64,000 bases of DNA. Source: Jacaranda mimosifolia (lineage: Eukaryota; Streptophyta; Magnoliopsida; Lamiales; Bignoniaceae). Below are positions 49,002 through 61,033 of this stretch, in pieces. The stretch is taken from NCBI GenBank assembly GCA_018894105.1, contig CM032123.1:25211744-25275743 (forward strand). The letters run 5' to 3'. The notes under the pieces are model-generated. The model was not told the DNA's origin. It did not search any database and was given only the letters and a program-made list of their open reading frames with translations. The stretch's first letter is position 1. Each line of letters begins with the position of its first letter. The position numbers were made by a program, and so were the translations under genes.

Positions 49002-50735
49002 ATGATGCAACATAAAAGAAGCCCAATCTCTGTTGAGCAAAGCAGCTTCATGGACTTAATGCCAAAACGACTAAAGACTGATGCACCTCTCTCTTCCAAG
49101 GTTAGTCATTTATAGTTTCTCCAGTCATCTTCCTGCTTTAATAATATAACTTCATCTCACGTGTCTGCTTTCTCGTTGTTCCTCTATGGGTAAATATCTT
49201 GAATTTCTTAGCTACTAGCTGCTAAAATTAGGACGTAACTTCTAGAATGAAAAAGGTTAGTTGTCTTAAATAGTTCAGATTTTTTCATTAAAAGAGTTCA
49301 AAGTTCTCCACTAATTTCAGTCCTCTCATCACTGTCTGCAACGCGGAGACATAAGTGCTATAGTTTTTGTAAGAAGACTGTACTGCAGTATTTACCAAAG
49401 AAAAGAAATACAGGACTACTGCCAGCACGGCACGTACTCTGATGTTAAAATCCTGGAAATTGTAGATAAGTTACAGATTCTTAATTCGGATTGGCTTTTG
49501 AATCAAAATTCTCCATTATTTTTTACTTTGGGTAACAGAGTAAGAAGCAATACTCACATTGATAAATCACCACGGAACGAATATTGCTCTAGTTTGTGAC
49601 TAAGGCTGCAAAGGAACCAGGCTTTATAACTACAGTACACGTGTTCAACTTTTCTACTTCATTTTTAGTTTTCTTGACAAGTAAATGGAAGAGTCTGATT
49701 TTGCTCATCAACGACTCAATATCCTAATTGGCTTTGACCAATACAGACTGCAGAGCCAATGACCGCAATTGCCTTCTATTCAATATAGCTCCTCCTCCAT
49801 ATGATGAAAAGTTATCCTTGTATACTTTTGTTCTTAGTGTTTGATATATGTTATGTATGTTTCGTAAACCTTGTCCATGATGCACAAACTTTTCTTGGCA
49901 AAAGGAAAAAAAAGAGAAGGTTAGCGAACGGATTTCTGCTCTTCAACAGCTTGTGTCACCATATGGCAAGGTATGTACTAAGGATTAAGGAACACGTTTC
50001 GTTTCATTTAGTCCACAGCAAATTTACACTTACAGCAATCAATTAGTCTATTTGTGAAACGATCTCTCTTGGAACCATACTATCAAATTTTACATGTTTC
50101 TTGCTAATCATTTTGATAACTAAAGTTCTCACGTTTGCCACAGACGGACACAGCTTCAGTCCTTCTGGAGGCAATAGAATACATAAGGTTCCTTCACGAA
50201 CAGGTTAAGGTATGGCTCTTTCCTACTTCATCAATATTTTGCTAAAAGATCTCTGAAGTAATTCTAATATCTGAATGGCTTTGAGATGAGGTGTTTAAAC
50301 ATCTTTACCCAACCAATGATCCTCTCTTCGATAAGATTGTCTTCTGTGTCTACATATAAAATTGAGCTTCGCATCATGTCATGAATATTTTAACATAACA
50401 GGCTTGTGATGTTTGTTGGCCTTTCAGGTCCTGAGTGCTCCATACCTATATAGTACACCGGCGCAATCACAGGTAGGCAGCCTACTAACCGGTTAGATGT
50501 TTGCAATGTAGCGTTCATTTAGTAAACTTAAAAAATGGGTGGTATTTTTGGGTGTTTGTATTGAATTCAGGTTGACGAAGCAATATCGAGTCTGAATGCA
50601 AAAGGGTTATGCCTTGTGCCTATTTCATTTACTGTTGGAGTTGCAAGAAGCAATGGGGCAGATATTTGGGCACCTATTAAGACGAATTCGAGACGACTCA
50701 TTTCGGATGAAGCTTCTGTGATAACACATAGTTGA
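49002..50735 (+). CDS. Atypical bHLH transcription factor, bHLH153-like
   Basis: Five exons, 49002-49100, 49905-49970, 50144-50209, 50428-50472 and 50571-50735, all with GT...AG introns in phase 0, encode 146 aa. Residues 1-33 (MMQHKRSP...[13 protein letters not shown]) resemble the start of Arabidopsis bHLH153. Residues 34-77 form the helix-loop-helix: [20 protein letters not shown], then [20 protein letters not shown]. The motif VLSAPYL and the C-terminal GLCLVP and [16 protein letters not shown] are family hallmarks. The basic region is reduced: it keeps Glu-Arg but lacks the usual His and paired Arg, so strong E-box binding is doubtful and dimer partnering is more likely. It should act in the nucleus. 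The ATG chosen is the first of two adjacent ones; an upstream in-frame ATG at 48912 is separated by the proposed leader acceptor. Confidence 0.9.
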
Positions 50736-51040
50736 TTGAGGACAACAAAGGTAGTTTGCAGATTTACTACAATGCAGAAGAAGCGTGTGGTGATTCATGT
50801 TTTTCTTAATCTGAAAATTCAGTTAGTTAGAAGCTAATGATATGAGATGATAATGTGTGTGAAGGTACTACAAAAATGTAAAAAAGTTCATGAGGGTGGA
50901 GTTTTCTCACAATCTTCACTAGAATTAATGTCACTTTTCAACATGAAATCAAAATTTCTACTATTTCTTTTCTTCTTCTTTTTTATCCCTTCCTACCTAT
51001 TTTCATTAATGTATATGCAGCCGTGCATGCATGAAGGACC
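50736..51040. other. 3' flank of the bHLH gene
   Basis: Probable 3' untranslated region and flank. No clear poly(A) signal can be singled out; the 79-codon frame at 50847 is in pyrimidine-rich noncoding sequence. Confidence 0.45.
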
Positions 51041-51044
51041 CGAT

Positions 51045-51345
51045 TGGTTATATTTTCATTTCTATTTTCATTTTGAGTATTTTTAAAATTTGAAAAAGTA
51101 ATTAAAGAAAATGAATTTATATTTAGATAGGAAGAGTAATGATAATGATTATATATATAGGGTTTAGGAAATTGTAGGTGAAGAGATATAGTAATAATGG
51201 AAATAGAGAGAAAATGTATATATGGGTGTGTGGTTTGAGAATAAAAATGAAAACATGTCAGGTGAAAATATATATAAAATGATGTATTTTAATTTTTAGA
51301 CAGTATAAAATGTGAAAATGACATATGAGAGTGAAATCGAACGAA
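51045..51345. mobile_element. MITE-like repeat (TTGGTTATATTTTCATTT family)
   Basis: The left part GATTGGTTATATTTTCATTT and interior (GATTATATATATAGGGTTTAGGAAATTGTAGGTG) are like the second Tourist-like family at 35393-37088. The right boundary is unclear because another related repeat begins at once. Confidence 0.5.
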
Positions 51346-51554
51346 CCCGAACGGTCCGTTTGGATATATTTTCATTTTTATTTTCTATTTCTAACATTTT
51401 CAAAAGTTAAAAAGTTAATTATAGTTTGAAAACGAAAACAAAATTGTATTTGAATGTTTTGTCTAAAAATAATAATTAGGATAGGTATAGGATTGAAAAA
51501 TTAGATAATTTATATTTTTTATACATGGAAAGATGTGTTTTTCCAAAATATATG

Positions 51555-52333
51555 TGATATGGGGGACTCTTAGGGCCCATTAAGCTTAATGGGCCTAAGT
51601 GTAGCCAAGCTCAGGTTCGATCATGAGGTTGAATTTTATCACTTCTAATCGACCAGGTTTATTGGACCTTGCTTCAGCTAGGCTTAGGTTTGGTCGAACA
51701 GATTTGAGGCCTTTGTCTTGGATTGACCATAGAGGTTAATTCGCTCAACCTTTTCCTTGATGGAAGTAAAGTCAAGTGCTTAGTGATTAATGATGGCAGT
51801 CTGCACTGCCCCATTCGCCGCATTAAATGCGTCTCAACCACCCGTCCATCCGTATTTATTGCTGTAACGGCATGTCACCTCCGCTATTAATGCTGTTGCC
51901 TCCGCATAACGGTGTGGCCTCCCCCTGCGTTTAGCTTAATAGCCTGCGCAGTCAATAGTTGCAGAACATGGGCTTAGGTCGAAATGATTGAACTTATCCC
52001 TATTTGCGGGAATTATGCAAGAAGCCTAACGAGGCGAGTTTCGTCTTTTCACTCATAAGCATACAATATAAATACTCAATCCCTTCAGCAAAACGGTAAG
52101 AAAAAATACTCTCAATTAAGTTGTTACTCTGCTCATTTTTCGCACATCCCAGGTCTAGCGATTGACTTAATAGTCGGAGGGTCCTAGCCTAGGACCCTTT
52201 CGGCTAACCCAACGTGTGCTACTTGGTTGTAGGTTCCATCCTAAACCTCTCTCAGGTCGAAATAGACTGCTTAACTATTCCGAGACCATCACTCAGGTCG
52301 AGATAACAGTGTCCTACAGATTTTGTACCAATA
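51555..52333 (+). repeat. 5' LTR of the Tat element
   Basis: It contains a 22-base perfect palindrome at 51574-51595 made of GGCCCATTAAG and its reverse complement, and a TATA box TATAAATA at 52067-52074. The 3' LTR has both (61295-61316 and 61792-61799). The last dinucleotide has changed from CA to TA in this copy. Confidence 0.92.
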
Positions 52334-52336
52334 TTT

Positions 52337-52356
52337 TGGCGCCGTTTGTGGTAAAG
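52337..52356 (+). other. Primer-binding site of the Tat element
   Basis: TGGCGCCGTTTGTGGTAAAG follows the LTR after a TTT spacer. The TGGCGCCGT start is the kind used by Tat/Athila elements, which prime from Asp- or Arg-type tRNAs; I cannot decide which. Confidence 0.75.
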
Positions 52357-52373
52357 GGAATTTGCAATTGAAA

Positions 52374-54030
52374 ATGGTAGAAACCAGGCGAACCACTTTC
52401 GAGAGGCAGAATGACCGTTGCTCATCTCATCCACCATCCTTGTCGCCGTACGAGCAACCCGTGCAGGAGATGGGCGGTCATAGTTCTCACACTGAGCAGG
52501 TAGCCACTTTGACCATTCCTCAGCTTATGCAGATGATCAGCGACCAAATCTCAGCCCATATGTCAACCCAATTGTCTGCTGCATTGCAGAGGTATATTAA
52601 CCAATCGACACTAGCTGTGAGTGCTACTTCCCATTTGATGCACCAAGAGGAACAGCCCCCAGCGGAGTGTCGTACTAGGAACAAGATTTGCTATCCCCCC
52701 AGCAGGCGCGAGCTAAGCCTAGGCTGTTTCCCCCACAACGAGCCTTGTCATCTTGGCTGAGTTAACAGACCAGTAGGTTCGACCCAATCGAGCCCAGTAG
52801 CGCGATTGGGTTGAACGCCTGCGACTAAATCCCAATTGAAATATGTCTAGGGCTGACAAAGAGGAGTAGGATGAGGTATCAAATCAGGTCCAGCAACTCA
52901 AAAGGAGATTGGAAAAAATCTCGAAAAGAAATTTGGACAGAACTCAAGCTGATATAGCTCCCTAAATCCAACGCGAAAAAGAGTCACCTTTTGTGAAGGA
53001 GATTATCGAAGAAAGAATAACTCTTAATGCAAAGGTTCATACCAGGTTTCCACGATACGATGGGTCGTCCAACCCAAATGAACACCTTCTGCAATTCGAG
53101 TATATGATGAAATTGCACGGTCACAGTGAGCATATTTATGCAAAGATGTTGGTAACCACTTTTCAGGGTGTAGCGTTGGAGTAGTTTGTTAAGCTTGAAC
53201 CGGTGTCCATAGATTCTTACGACCAGCTTGTGATAAGTTCTTACATTAGTTCGCCAACAGAAGGAAAGCCAAATTGCCCTATACTCACCTACACATTATC
53301 AAGCAAAATGAAGGTGAAACTTTAAGGGACTTCTTTTCCAGGTTTAATATCGAGGTCTTGAAAATCGACAATCCCCACATTGAGTTCCTAATTGATGTGT
53401 TGTTTCTGGGATTGAGGCACAAGGAGTGTGCCAATGCACTGGTGAGGGAGTGCTTATGTACGATGGAGAGCTCCTTGATTTGGTAGAGAAATACATGACC
53501 TAAGAGGAGATGAACATGATGAAATTCGGGGGAGAGGAGTTTGACAAGAAGAGAGGAAAGGAGAAAGATGATAGGCATTAGAAGAAAGGTCATAGGTCTC
53601 CTATCAATCGCTTCCATAATTATGCACCCTTGAACATGCCTCGTAAGGAGGTCTTATTAGCAATCTAACATGACAACCTCTTGAAACGGCCCAGAAAGCT
53701 CACAGAGACGAAGACCATGAAGAAATTGAAAAAGTATTGTCATTTTCACCGATAGAATGGATATGATACAGAGGACTATTTTAATCTTCAAGATGAAATC
53801 GAGTGCCTCATCAGACAAGGCCACCTCAAGAAGTTTGTGGATAAGAAAGCTTTGCAAGCCATAACTCAAACCGACCAGACTCCTTGCAGAGAACGGTCTC
53901 CGAGCCCTAGGCGAGAAGATAAGAGGAAGAAGAAGATAAGAGATGATCATCCTCCTTTGAAAGGGGTAATTGACACTATAGCGGGGGGACCATTTGGAGG
54001 AGATTCACGGTCGGTGAGAAAACAAGTGTA
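52374..54030 (+). pseudogene. gag of the Tat element, broken
   Basis: It opens MVETRRTTFERQND at 52374 and the first frame stops at 52760. The capsid-like core is at 52993-53184, with RFPRYDGSSNPNEHLLQFEY, continuing in other frames as AKMLVTTFQGVALE and DQL...HLHIIKQNEGETLRDFF.RF. This is the plant retrotransposon gag pattern (PF03732: F.G..DP..HL..F...M...G..D......F...L.G.A..W). A knuckle region YCHFHRXNGYDTEDYFNLQ, with its Cys replaced, lies near 53735-53800. Several stops and frameshifts prevent translation of a full gag. Confidence 0.8.
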
Positions 54031-54089
54031 GAGACGCCTTGAGTCTAATACGTGGGCAAATGCTAAGCTAGTCTATTAGCTATCCACCA

Positions 54090-54600
54090 GTGCCGAACCT
54101 ATTTCCTTTTTAGATTTCGACCTAAAGCACTTGGGAGGTCAAGGCGCGGGGATAGCCTAGATTGCCATTTGGTGGGTTTCGTGGAAATCGCAAACTTTGA
54201 GGTCCGAAAAGTGCTGATTGACAATGGCAGCTCCGTAAATGTCATCTTTTTATCTACACTTGATAGGATGTAGCTAGGGAAATTGAAGTTTGAACCTATC
54301 AGAACGCCCCTGGTCGGTTTCGAGGGCTAAAAAATTGTTCTAGTAGGGTCTAATCAATTTGACCACCTCCTTCGGAGAAGTCCCTAAGAGATGTATCCTG
54401 ATGATCAACTTCCTTGTAGTTGATTCCCCCTTCACTTATAATGCCATCATCGGCAGACCAGCTTTAAATGATTTTTGAGCGGTCGTGTCGACGTACCATA
54501 TAAAAGTCAAATTTCCCACACCAGCAGGAATAGGTGAAATGCTTTGCAACATGAAGGAGGTGTGGCAGTATTACACTATCTCAGTCAAAGTCAACTAACA
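54090..54600 (+). pseudogene. Retroviral-type aspartic protease domain, broken
   Basis: VEIANFEVRKVLIDNGSSVN (near 54183-54242) holds the catalytic D-N-G-S-S motif of Tat proteases (VxRVLVDxGSSxNIL). It continues with LGKLKFEPIRTPLVGFEG and, further on, FLVVDSPFTYNAIIGRPALN, the flap and C-terminal signature YNAILGRP.L. In-frame stops break it. Confidence 0.75.
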
Positions 54601-54768
54601 GAAAGTACGACCTCAACTAAAGCCCTTAAGGGACATCTTTGCAATGAAACCCGATTAGGGTTAGTTCAACAAGAAGAGAAAAATTGAGGATAGTAGGGTC
54701 GAACCGGCCGAAGAATTCAAGACCATCAAGCTCAACTGGGGAAGCCTGACAAAACAACTCGAATAGGG

Positions 54769-56030
54769 ATGAGCTTGGGAGATCCAATGGAGTGCCTGCT
54801 CATTGACTTTCTTCGGAGGAATGTTGATGTCTTTGCATGGAAGGCTACCGACTTGCAGGGCATTGATCCTGAAATCATTGTACATCGCCTTAATATTGAC
54901 CCCACATATAAGCCAGTTCAACAGAAGACTAGAACTTTTGATGCTGAGAGGACTCAGATCATTGAGGAGGAGGTCAACAAGCTTCTTGGCGCAGGCTACA
55001 TTGTCGAGATCTAATATCTTAGTTGGTTATGTAATGTAGTCTTACTTCCCAAGAATGAAGGAAAATGAAGAATGTATAATGATTTCACTGATCTTAATAC
55101 AACATCATGATGAATGCCTTCTAAGGGTATTATCAAATTTTTATGGCTCCCGAAGACTGGGATAAAACCTTGTTTGTGGTACCTAATGGCGTATACTGTT
55201 TCTTGGTTATGCCGTTTAGATTAAAAAATGCCGGCGCAACCTACCAGAAATTGGTTAATTTTATGTTTGAAAAATGAGATAGGTAGGTCTATGGAGGTGT
55301 ATGTAAATGACATGATTGTCAAAATAGAAAAAGAAGCTGACCATTTGGCCGACCTCGCCCACATCTTTTCCATCCTCCATACCTTTGGAATGAAACTTAA
55401 TCCTGCTAAATGCACTTTTGGAGTGAGAGGAGGAAAGTTTCTCGGATATATGGTCAGTCAGCGGAGAATTGAAGCTAATCCCCAGAAAATTCAGGTTATA
55501 CAAAATATAGGACCTCCCCGAATGATTAAAGATGTCCAAAGGCTGGTAGGGCGAATCATTGCCTTAGGTGGGTTCATTGCAAGGTTGGCAGATAAAATTT
55601 TTCCTTTCTTTCGAGTGTTGAGAAATGTAAAAAAGTTTCAGTGGACAGTGGAATGTGACTAGGCTCTAGTCAAACTCAAAGAGCACGTCTCTCGACCCCT
55701 TGTGCTAGCCAAACTTGCGACTAGGGAAATTTTGCACTTGTATTTAGCTGTGTTGACAATTGCTGTCAGCTTAATCTTGGTATCAACATGGGAAGGAGCA
55801 AGCAAGCCGGTGTATTACATTAGTAAGGTTTTGTAAGATCCTGAACATAATTACTTGGAGATAGAAGGTTTGCTTTGGTGCTGGTCACGGCAGCGAGAAA
55901 ATTGAGACCTTATTTTCTGTCCCAAATCATTGTCATCTTAACAAACCAACCTTTGAAACAGATACCTTCTAAACTAGATACTTTGAGAAGGTTGGCCAAA
56001 TGGGCTATTGAGTTGGGAAAATTCGACTTC
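54769..56030 (+). pseudogene. Reverse transcriptase and first RNase H, broken
   Basis: DFLRRNVDVFAWKATDLQGI and DPTYKPVQQKTRTFDAERTQ (54769-55014) are the usual start of Tat reverse transcriptase. Then VVPNGVYCFLVMPFRLKNAG and ATYQKLVNFMFEK (about 55178-55274) precede EVYVNDMIVK. The active site reads YVND, not YVDD: the first Asp codon at 55306-55308 is AAT. The connection domain follows (HTFGMKLNPAKCTFGVRGGK, FLGYMVSQRRIEANPQKI). RNase H traces (LHLYLAVLTIAVS, KPVYYISKVL) run to about 56030 with stops. Besides the stops, the Asp change alone should abolish polymerisation. Confidence 0.85.
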
Positions 56031-56063
56031 AAGTTTCAACCGTGAGTCGCTATAAAAGCTCAA

Positions 56064-56520
56064 GTGCTAGCAAATTTTGTGGCAATGCGATTCAACCTAC
56101 CACCACCCCAAGAATCGCAATCACTAGTCTGGTTTTTGCATGTCGATGGATTGGCTACGAATGCGGGCGGTGGAGCAAGGATATCATTGTGCTCCTCCCA
56201 AGGGGAAGAATACGACTTTGCCATTAAGTTAAACTACTTTGTCACCAATAATGAAGTTGAATACGAAGCTTTTATTGCTGGAATGAAGATGGCGCTAGAT
56301 TGAGGGGTTAAGAACTTGACAGCTACTACCGATTCTCAGCTTGTCGAGGAACAATTTGAGGGAAAATTTGAAGCAAGAGATATACTTATGAATGCCTATC
56401 TCAATGAAGTTAAAAGTTTGGAGCAGCGATTCGAAAAGTTTATGCTAAGTCAAGTACCCCGATCAAAAAATGAGAGAGTAGATGCACTTTCTAAGTTTGC
56501 CAGTGCATCCAAGGGTACCA
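56064..56520 (+). pseudogene. Second (archaeal-type) RNase H domain of the Tat element
   Basis: WFLHVDGLATNAGGGARISL, then TNNEVEYEAFIAGMKMALD and ATTDSQLVEEQFEGKFEARD, and finally VPRSKNERVDALSKFAS. These match the additional RNase H of the Tat lineage (DGS...GaGivL...TNNEAEYEAL.aGL..A...DSQLVv.Qv.G.yEakd...VPR..N..ADaLa.LAS). The catalytic Asp, Glu and Asp positions are present; one stop (56301-56303) lies in the middle. Confidence 0.85.
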
Positions 56521-56729
56521 GGGACAGATCTATCACTTTCCTAGTATCAAATAGACCCGCTATTACCAACCCCCAGTGTAGCGCTGTATACGTGATGGAC
56601 GCCCTAGGTCAAACCTGGATGGATGAAATTAAAGCTTATCTCAAAGAGGGAAAGTTGCCATTAGAGAGCGCCAATGCTCAAAGGTTAAGGGCGCTAGTAT
56701 CTAAGTTTGCTTTGGATGAGTTCGACTAG

Positions 56730-57838
56730 TTGTACAAAAGATCTATTGCCAGACCTCCCTTGAGATGTCTCACACCTGACCAAGTGCTAGAAGTCTTGCA
56801 AGATATTCATGCGGGTATTTGGGGGAAGCATTCAGGAGGTCGGTCATTCGCTTATAAAATTATCAAGAGTGGATATTTCTAGCCAACTTTGGCCAAGGAT
56901 GCCTTCGAGTTCGCCAAGAAGTGTCGATCATGCTAGGTTCATGCTAGCGTTCCTCACCAACTTGCTACCACACTTGTACCTGTCAAATCACGTGGCCATT
57001 CAACTAATGGGGGGTCGACATTGTGGGGTCCTTTTCAATGTCTACGGGGCAAAGGAAATATATGATCGTAGTGGTCGAAGATTTCACCAAGTAGGTTGAG
57101 GCAGAGGCCGTGCCTAAGATCACCGATGCGGTGATAAGGAGTTTCTTGTGGAAAAATATTATTTGCCGTTTTGACTTACCAAAGGTCCTTATATCAGATA
57201 ATAACACTTAATTCTAGAGTAAACGGACCAGGGAATGGTGTGAGAACCTCGGGATTAAGCAGTATTTTACCTCAGTGGGAAACCCAAAAGCTAATGGTCA
57301 AACAGAGATCACCAACAAGACTGTGCTTGATCATATTAAGACTAGGTTGGAAGGTTCTAATGCGAGTTGGGTAGATGATCTACCAGGGGTTCTTTGGGCT
57401 TACCGCACCACTTCGAGAACGCCCACGAGACATAGCCCTTACAGTTTGTTGTATAGATTAGAAGCAGTAGTACCTATTGAATTGATCCAACACACAACTC
57501 GAATCATACATTACAATCCGATCAGGAACAAAGCAGAAAGAGAGGTCGACTTGAAATTGATTGATGAACTTCGACAGCAAGCCTTTACGCAAAGATATAG
57601 ATCTATCATGGCCAAACATTATAACAAAGGCGTAAAGCCTAGGTCCTTTAAGATAGGTGACCTCGTTCTAAAAAAAATTGAGGTCTCCCAGAATATTAGC
57701 AAACTCGACCTAAGGTGGGAAGGTTTCTACTCTGTGGTGAAGGTAGCAAAGCATAACTCATATCAATTGGCCGACATGTCAGGAAATGAATTACCAAGGC
57801 CATGGAATGGTATCAATCTCAAAAAATTCTATGTGTAG
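56730..57838 (+). pseudogene. Integrase of the Tat element, broken
   Basis: The zinc-binding HHCC region is seen as LQDIHAGIWGKHSGGRSFAY...KKCRSC (56796-56933). Catalytic-core remnants are VDIVG.F near 57012, LPKVLISDNNT near 57177-57210, and GNPKANGQTEITNKT (57276-57320), which hold the D, D and E motifs. The C-terminal part from 57275 is open for 187 codons: WAYRTTSRTPTRHSPYSLLY, RSFKIGDLVLKKIE, KLDLRWEGFYSVVKV (the GPY/F-like region) and the end LKKFYV-stop. Stops and shifts before 57275 inactivate it. Confidence 0.88.
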
Positions 57839-57874
57839 ACTGCATTGTATAGAAAACACTTTATCTCAATGAAT

Positions 57875-58120
57875 GCTATAGTGCGACCCCGCCAGTCGCC
57901 TAATTCAAACCCACTTAATTAAATTACCAAGGGCCAATCAAGTTGACCCTATAGTCATGTGATTTGCAAAAGAATGTTTATGTCGACCCCGGAGTCGCAT
58001 TATCCTAATCCAACAAATGTACTTCAAATACCAATCAACTCGACCATGTACTCGCATGATTCTCATGGACCGAACTGGTCCACATATGATGGTTACGTTG
58101 ACCCCATAGTTAGGTGATGT
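57875..58120 (+). repeat. Degenerate ~55-bp tandem repeat after integrase (TCGACCCC.TAGTCGC)
   Basis: Motifs like TCGACCCCGGAGTCGCAT recur at 57883, 57943, 57983, 58040 and 58098, with a single copy near 58393. It corresponds to the hypervariable region downstream of integrase in Tat elements. Confidence 0.6.
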
Positions 58121-58439
58121 TAATTAATCAATACATATTCTTATTCTAAAAAAAAAATTGAATAATACCTACATCCGCTTAGTAGTTGAACTTTTAAGGA
58201 AAAACAACTATGAAATCGAACCAACAATTGAATGACGACATCATTCTTGAAACGCATAAAGTAGCAAGCAAATCACAAAGATAAAGGGTCGAATCAGCCC
58301 AATACTTCATTAAAAGAAAAAAATTGTTCAAAAGGCCTCGAGACCCTACATTACAAAACAAAAAGCAACAAAATAAAAAATATTGAGCATCACTCGACCC
58401 CGTAGCTTTTCCCTAACGAGCCACAGCTTCTGCGGCGAC

Positions 58440-60866
58440 CTCATCCATAATCTTAAAGAGTTTCTCTATGGAATCCATTCGACCACTCAAAGAAAGGCCT
58501 TCGACCTCCTACTCCTGCGATTTTATGCTGATTAGGCCCTGTTGGCTGGGAAGGTCCCGACTCCTCTGTTAGAAATACTCGACCTCTAGTTGGGAAATAA
58601 TTTGCCACATTCACTTTATTATTTTTGATCTCCAAGGCAAATTCCCCAGCAAATTCAAATTCAGCACCCACGACCACGACCTGGGGAAAAGGGAGGAAGA
58701 ACTATCGTGCTGCCATCGGTCGGAGCATTTTTGTCAAAATCTTGCAGTTTGTCATCTTTATTCACGCTAAGTTTTGCTTTATCATTCGGTCGAAGCTCGT
58801 ATCCAAGGAGCTCCAATTGCTTGACGGCGCGGTCGAACGCCTCCTGAGCGTCATCCATATTGAACGTGATGATCGCCTCAATGAAAACCGATGTAAGCAT
58901 GAATTGCTAAACTGCTTCCTTATGAATCCTCGACAAAGCTTTGAAAAATTTAGCCCGAGCATATTTTAATACGCTATCATAGATGTATGCTCGACTAAAA
59001 TCTGAGGCCCCCTAGATGCTCGCAACAGTCTTCTTGAGCTGCTCTTGACTCTTTTCTTCCACTGCGGCCAACAACTCAGCATCATTCTCCTCTAACTGTT
59101 TTGTTAGTTCAGCTATCCTCGACTCCAATGACTGAACTTTGGTCTTCAACAAGTCGTTCTGCTCCTTTTCCAGCTGGGCGCATTTTTCCTCCAACCCTAA
59201 TTAGTTGGTCTCGCAAAGCTCAAATCGACGATGGAGATTGTACCCCTACTAATCGACTTGAAAACAGAATAGCTCATTACTTTGTAGGTCATATTTCATT
59301 CAAGGTTGAACAAAAGATGCTCGACCTAAAACTTACCATGTTGACATGATATGCAAAAGCCTTCAGCATGGCTAATTGCTCATGGTTGTATATCTCGACC
59401 TTGTCCTTCTCGAATAAACCAACTGTCAATATCGCCAATGGCGTAATCGATGTCGCCCCGGCGCCCATCATAGTTGCAATTTCAACACGCCCACCTTCTC
59501 TCTGAATCGGGGCTCGGGAATGCAAAAAGGTTACACAATTGATCAGGGAGAAGAATGACATATGCTTCTTCCAGTTGCTTTCCCCCCCTTTCGATTTTTG
59601 CCTTTTTTGCGGAAGCCCTGACCCCAACTTTGACGACTTTTCTTTTTGGTTAGGGTAAGTTGCTGGTTGCACCCCCACTCTGTACAGCCGGAGTTGGCGC
59701 CTCTTGTCCCGCCTGTGCGACCCCAACGACCTGCCTAGCACTTTATGTTACTCGACGAGCCGCCGCTGCCTCCCTCTACTGCTGTGCCTCTCGTTGCTTC
59801 TTCATAGCGATTTATCAGGCACGACTCATGATTGATCAACCTGAAAGAAAGAAAGAAATTTCTTATCAAACGAATAACTATGTAGAGCGATATTTAACAC
59901 CATTTGAGGAGTCAGTCTCTACATAATTGTGCACTTGCGTGCAACCTCAAAGAGGAAGTCGACAGCCTGCCAGAACCAAATTCCTCTCATGGATGAACAC
60001 TGAGGCATCCATCTCATCATATTCGAATAGATCTCAAACAAAAATATTGCTCCATAAAGGATTCTCGGTGACATCGAACTCGACCCTACCCTTCATCCAT
60101 CCCCTCGAAATATGGAATTCGACCCCAGTGGGAGGTTGAACGCAAAAATAGCGCTCATTCCATTTTTGACCATGTGACGACGATAGAATCCTAAAATCCT
60201 TCCTATGGGGTCACGCGGTTAAATAGTAAAAACCCGACTCCCCAACCAATCCCGACTTCTGAGATATGGGTAAATGAAAAAGATGACTAAAATTGGCCCA
60301 TGAAGGTATCTCCTCAATAATACCTATTAACACCACAAAGCTATACATAAGAGCGAAGCTATTGGGAAGAAACTGGGCTATGCAAACCTACAAACCCCTC
60401 AGCAGGTCGACTATAGGGTCGGCTAATGGGAACCTCAAGCCACATTTCATGGCATCCTCAAAAATAGTGACGCAGCCATCTGGAGAGGTATGAATCCTAT
60501 CGGAGTCCCTAGGCTGTATCAGTTCAAATCCATTCGGAACGTGATATTTCCCCTGTATCGACATCAATGCGTTCAATGAAACTATCGACACGATATCGCT
60601 ATAATGGGTCGTCGTGAACAATCGACCCCTCGACCTAGGTATTTCTTCTACCGTTATTTCTTCCTCATCCCTACCTTAGCCCGAAGGTCCAACTTTATCT
60701 ATGTCCTTGACCACAGGATTAGAGGGTCCCATGCCCTCGTCTCCCTCACCCACAACCATTTCCCTCTCATCTGGGCTACTCGACCTTTCACTCAAGTCTC
60801 ACTCGACTCGGCCTCACTATTCGAAGCAGAACGGGTAGCTTTGGAGTCTGAACTAGCATTGGACAT
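58440..60866 (-). pseudogene. Antisense ORF of the Tat element (gypsy-type 'putative transposase' family)
   Basis: Read from an ATG at 60866 downward it starts MSNASSDS. After a shift it gives acidic text, then SLNALMSIQGKYHVPNGFEL and FEDAMKCGLRFPLADPIVDL, LLRGL...FLPNSFALMYSFVVL. This matches the plant family labelled 'transposase (putative), gypsy type' (PF04195 pattern: .ea.L.aGLRFPL.p....lL...g.a..Ql.PN.w..l..f..L). The C-terminal half has a Lys-rich segment (59650-59580) and a coiled coil at 59194-59012 (LEKEQNDLLKTKVQSLESRI). The role of such antisense ORFs is unknown. Stops and shifts break it here. Confidence 0.75.
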
Positions 60867-61033
60867 TATAAAGGTCTAATACTTTAATGCTAAGTAAAAC
60901 CAAGAATATAGTAGGAAAAACTTACGAAAACTTTACACGAAGTGATGTACAAAGATTAAGATCTGACTGGAATCCTTCTTGCTTGACCCCAAAGCTTCTA
61001 CGGTAAAAGTAAAAATAGGTGTTGAAAATTCGC

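Noticed and set aside
53285..53950. Minus-strand frames of 110 and 97 codons inside gag
   Set aside because: They are antisense shadows of gag; they lie outside the usual position of Tat antisense ORFs and show no motif.
55261..55539. 92-codon minus-strand frame opposite the reverse transcriptase
   Set aside because: Shadow of the conserved polymerase frame on the plus strand.
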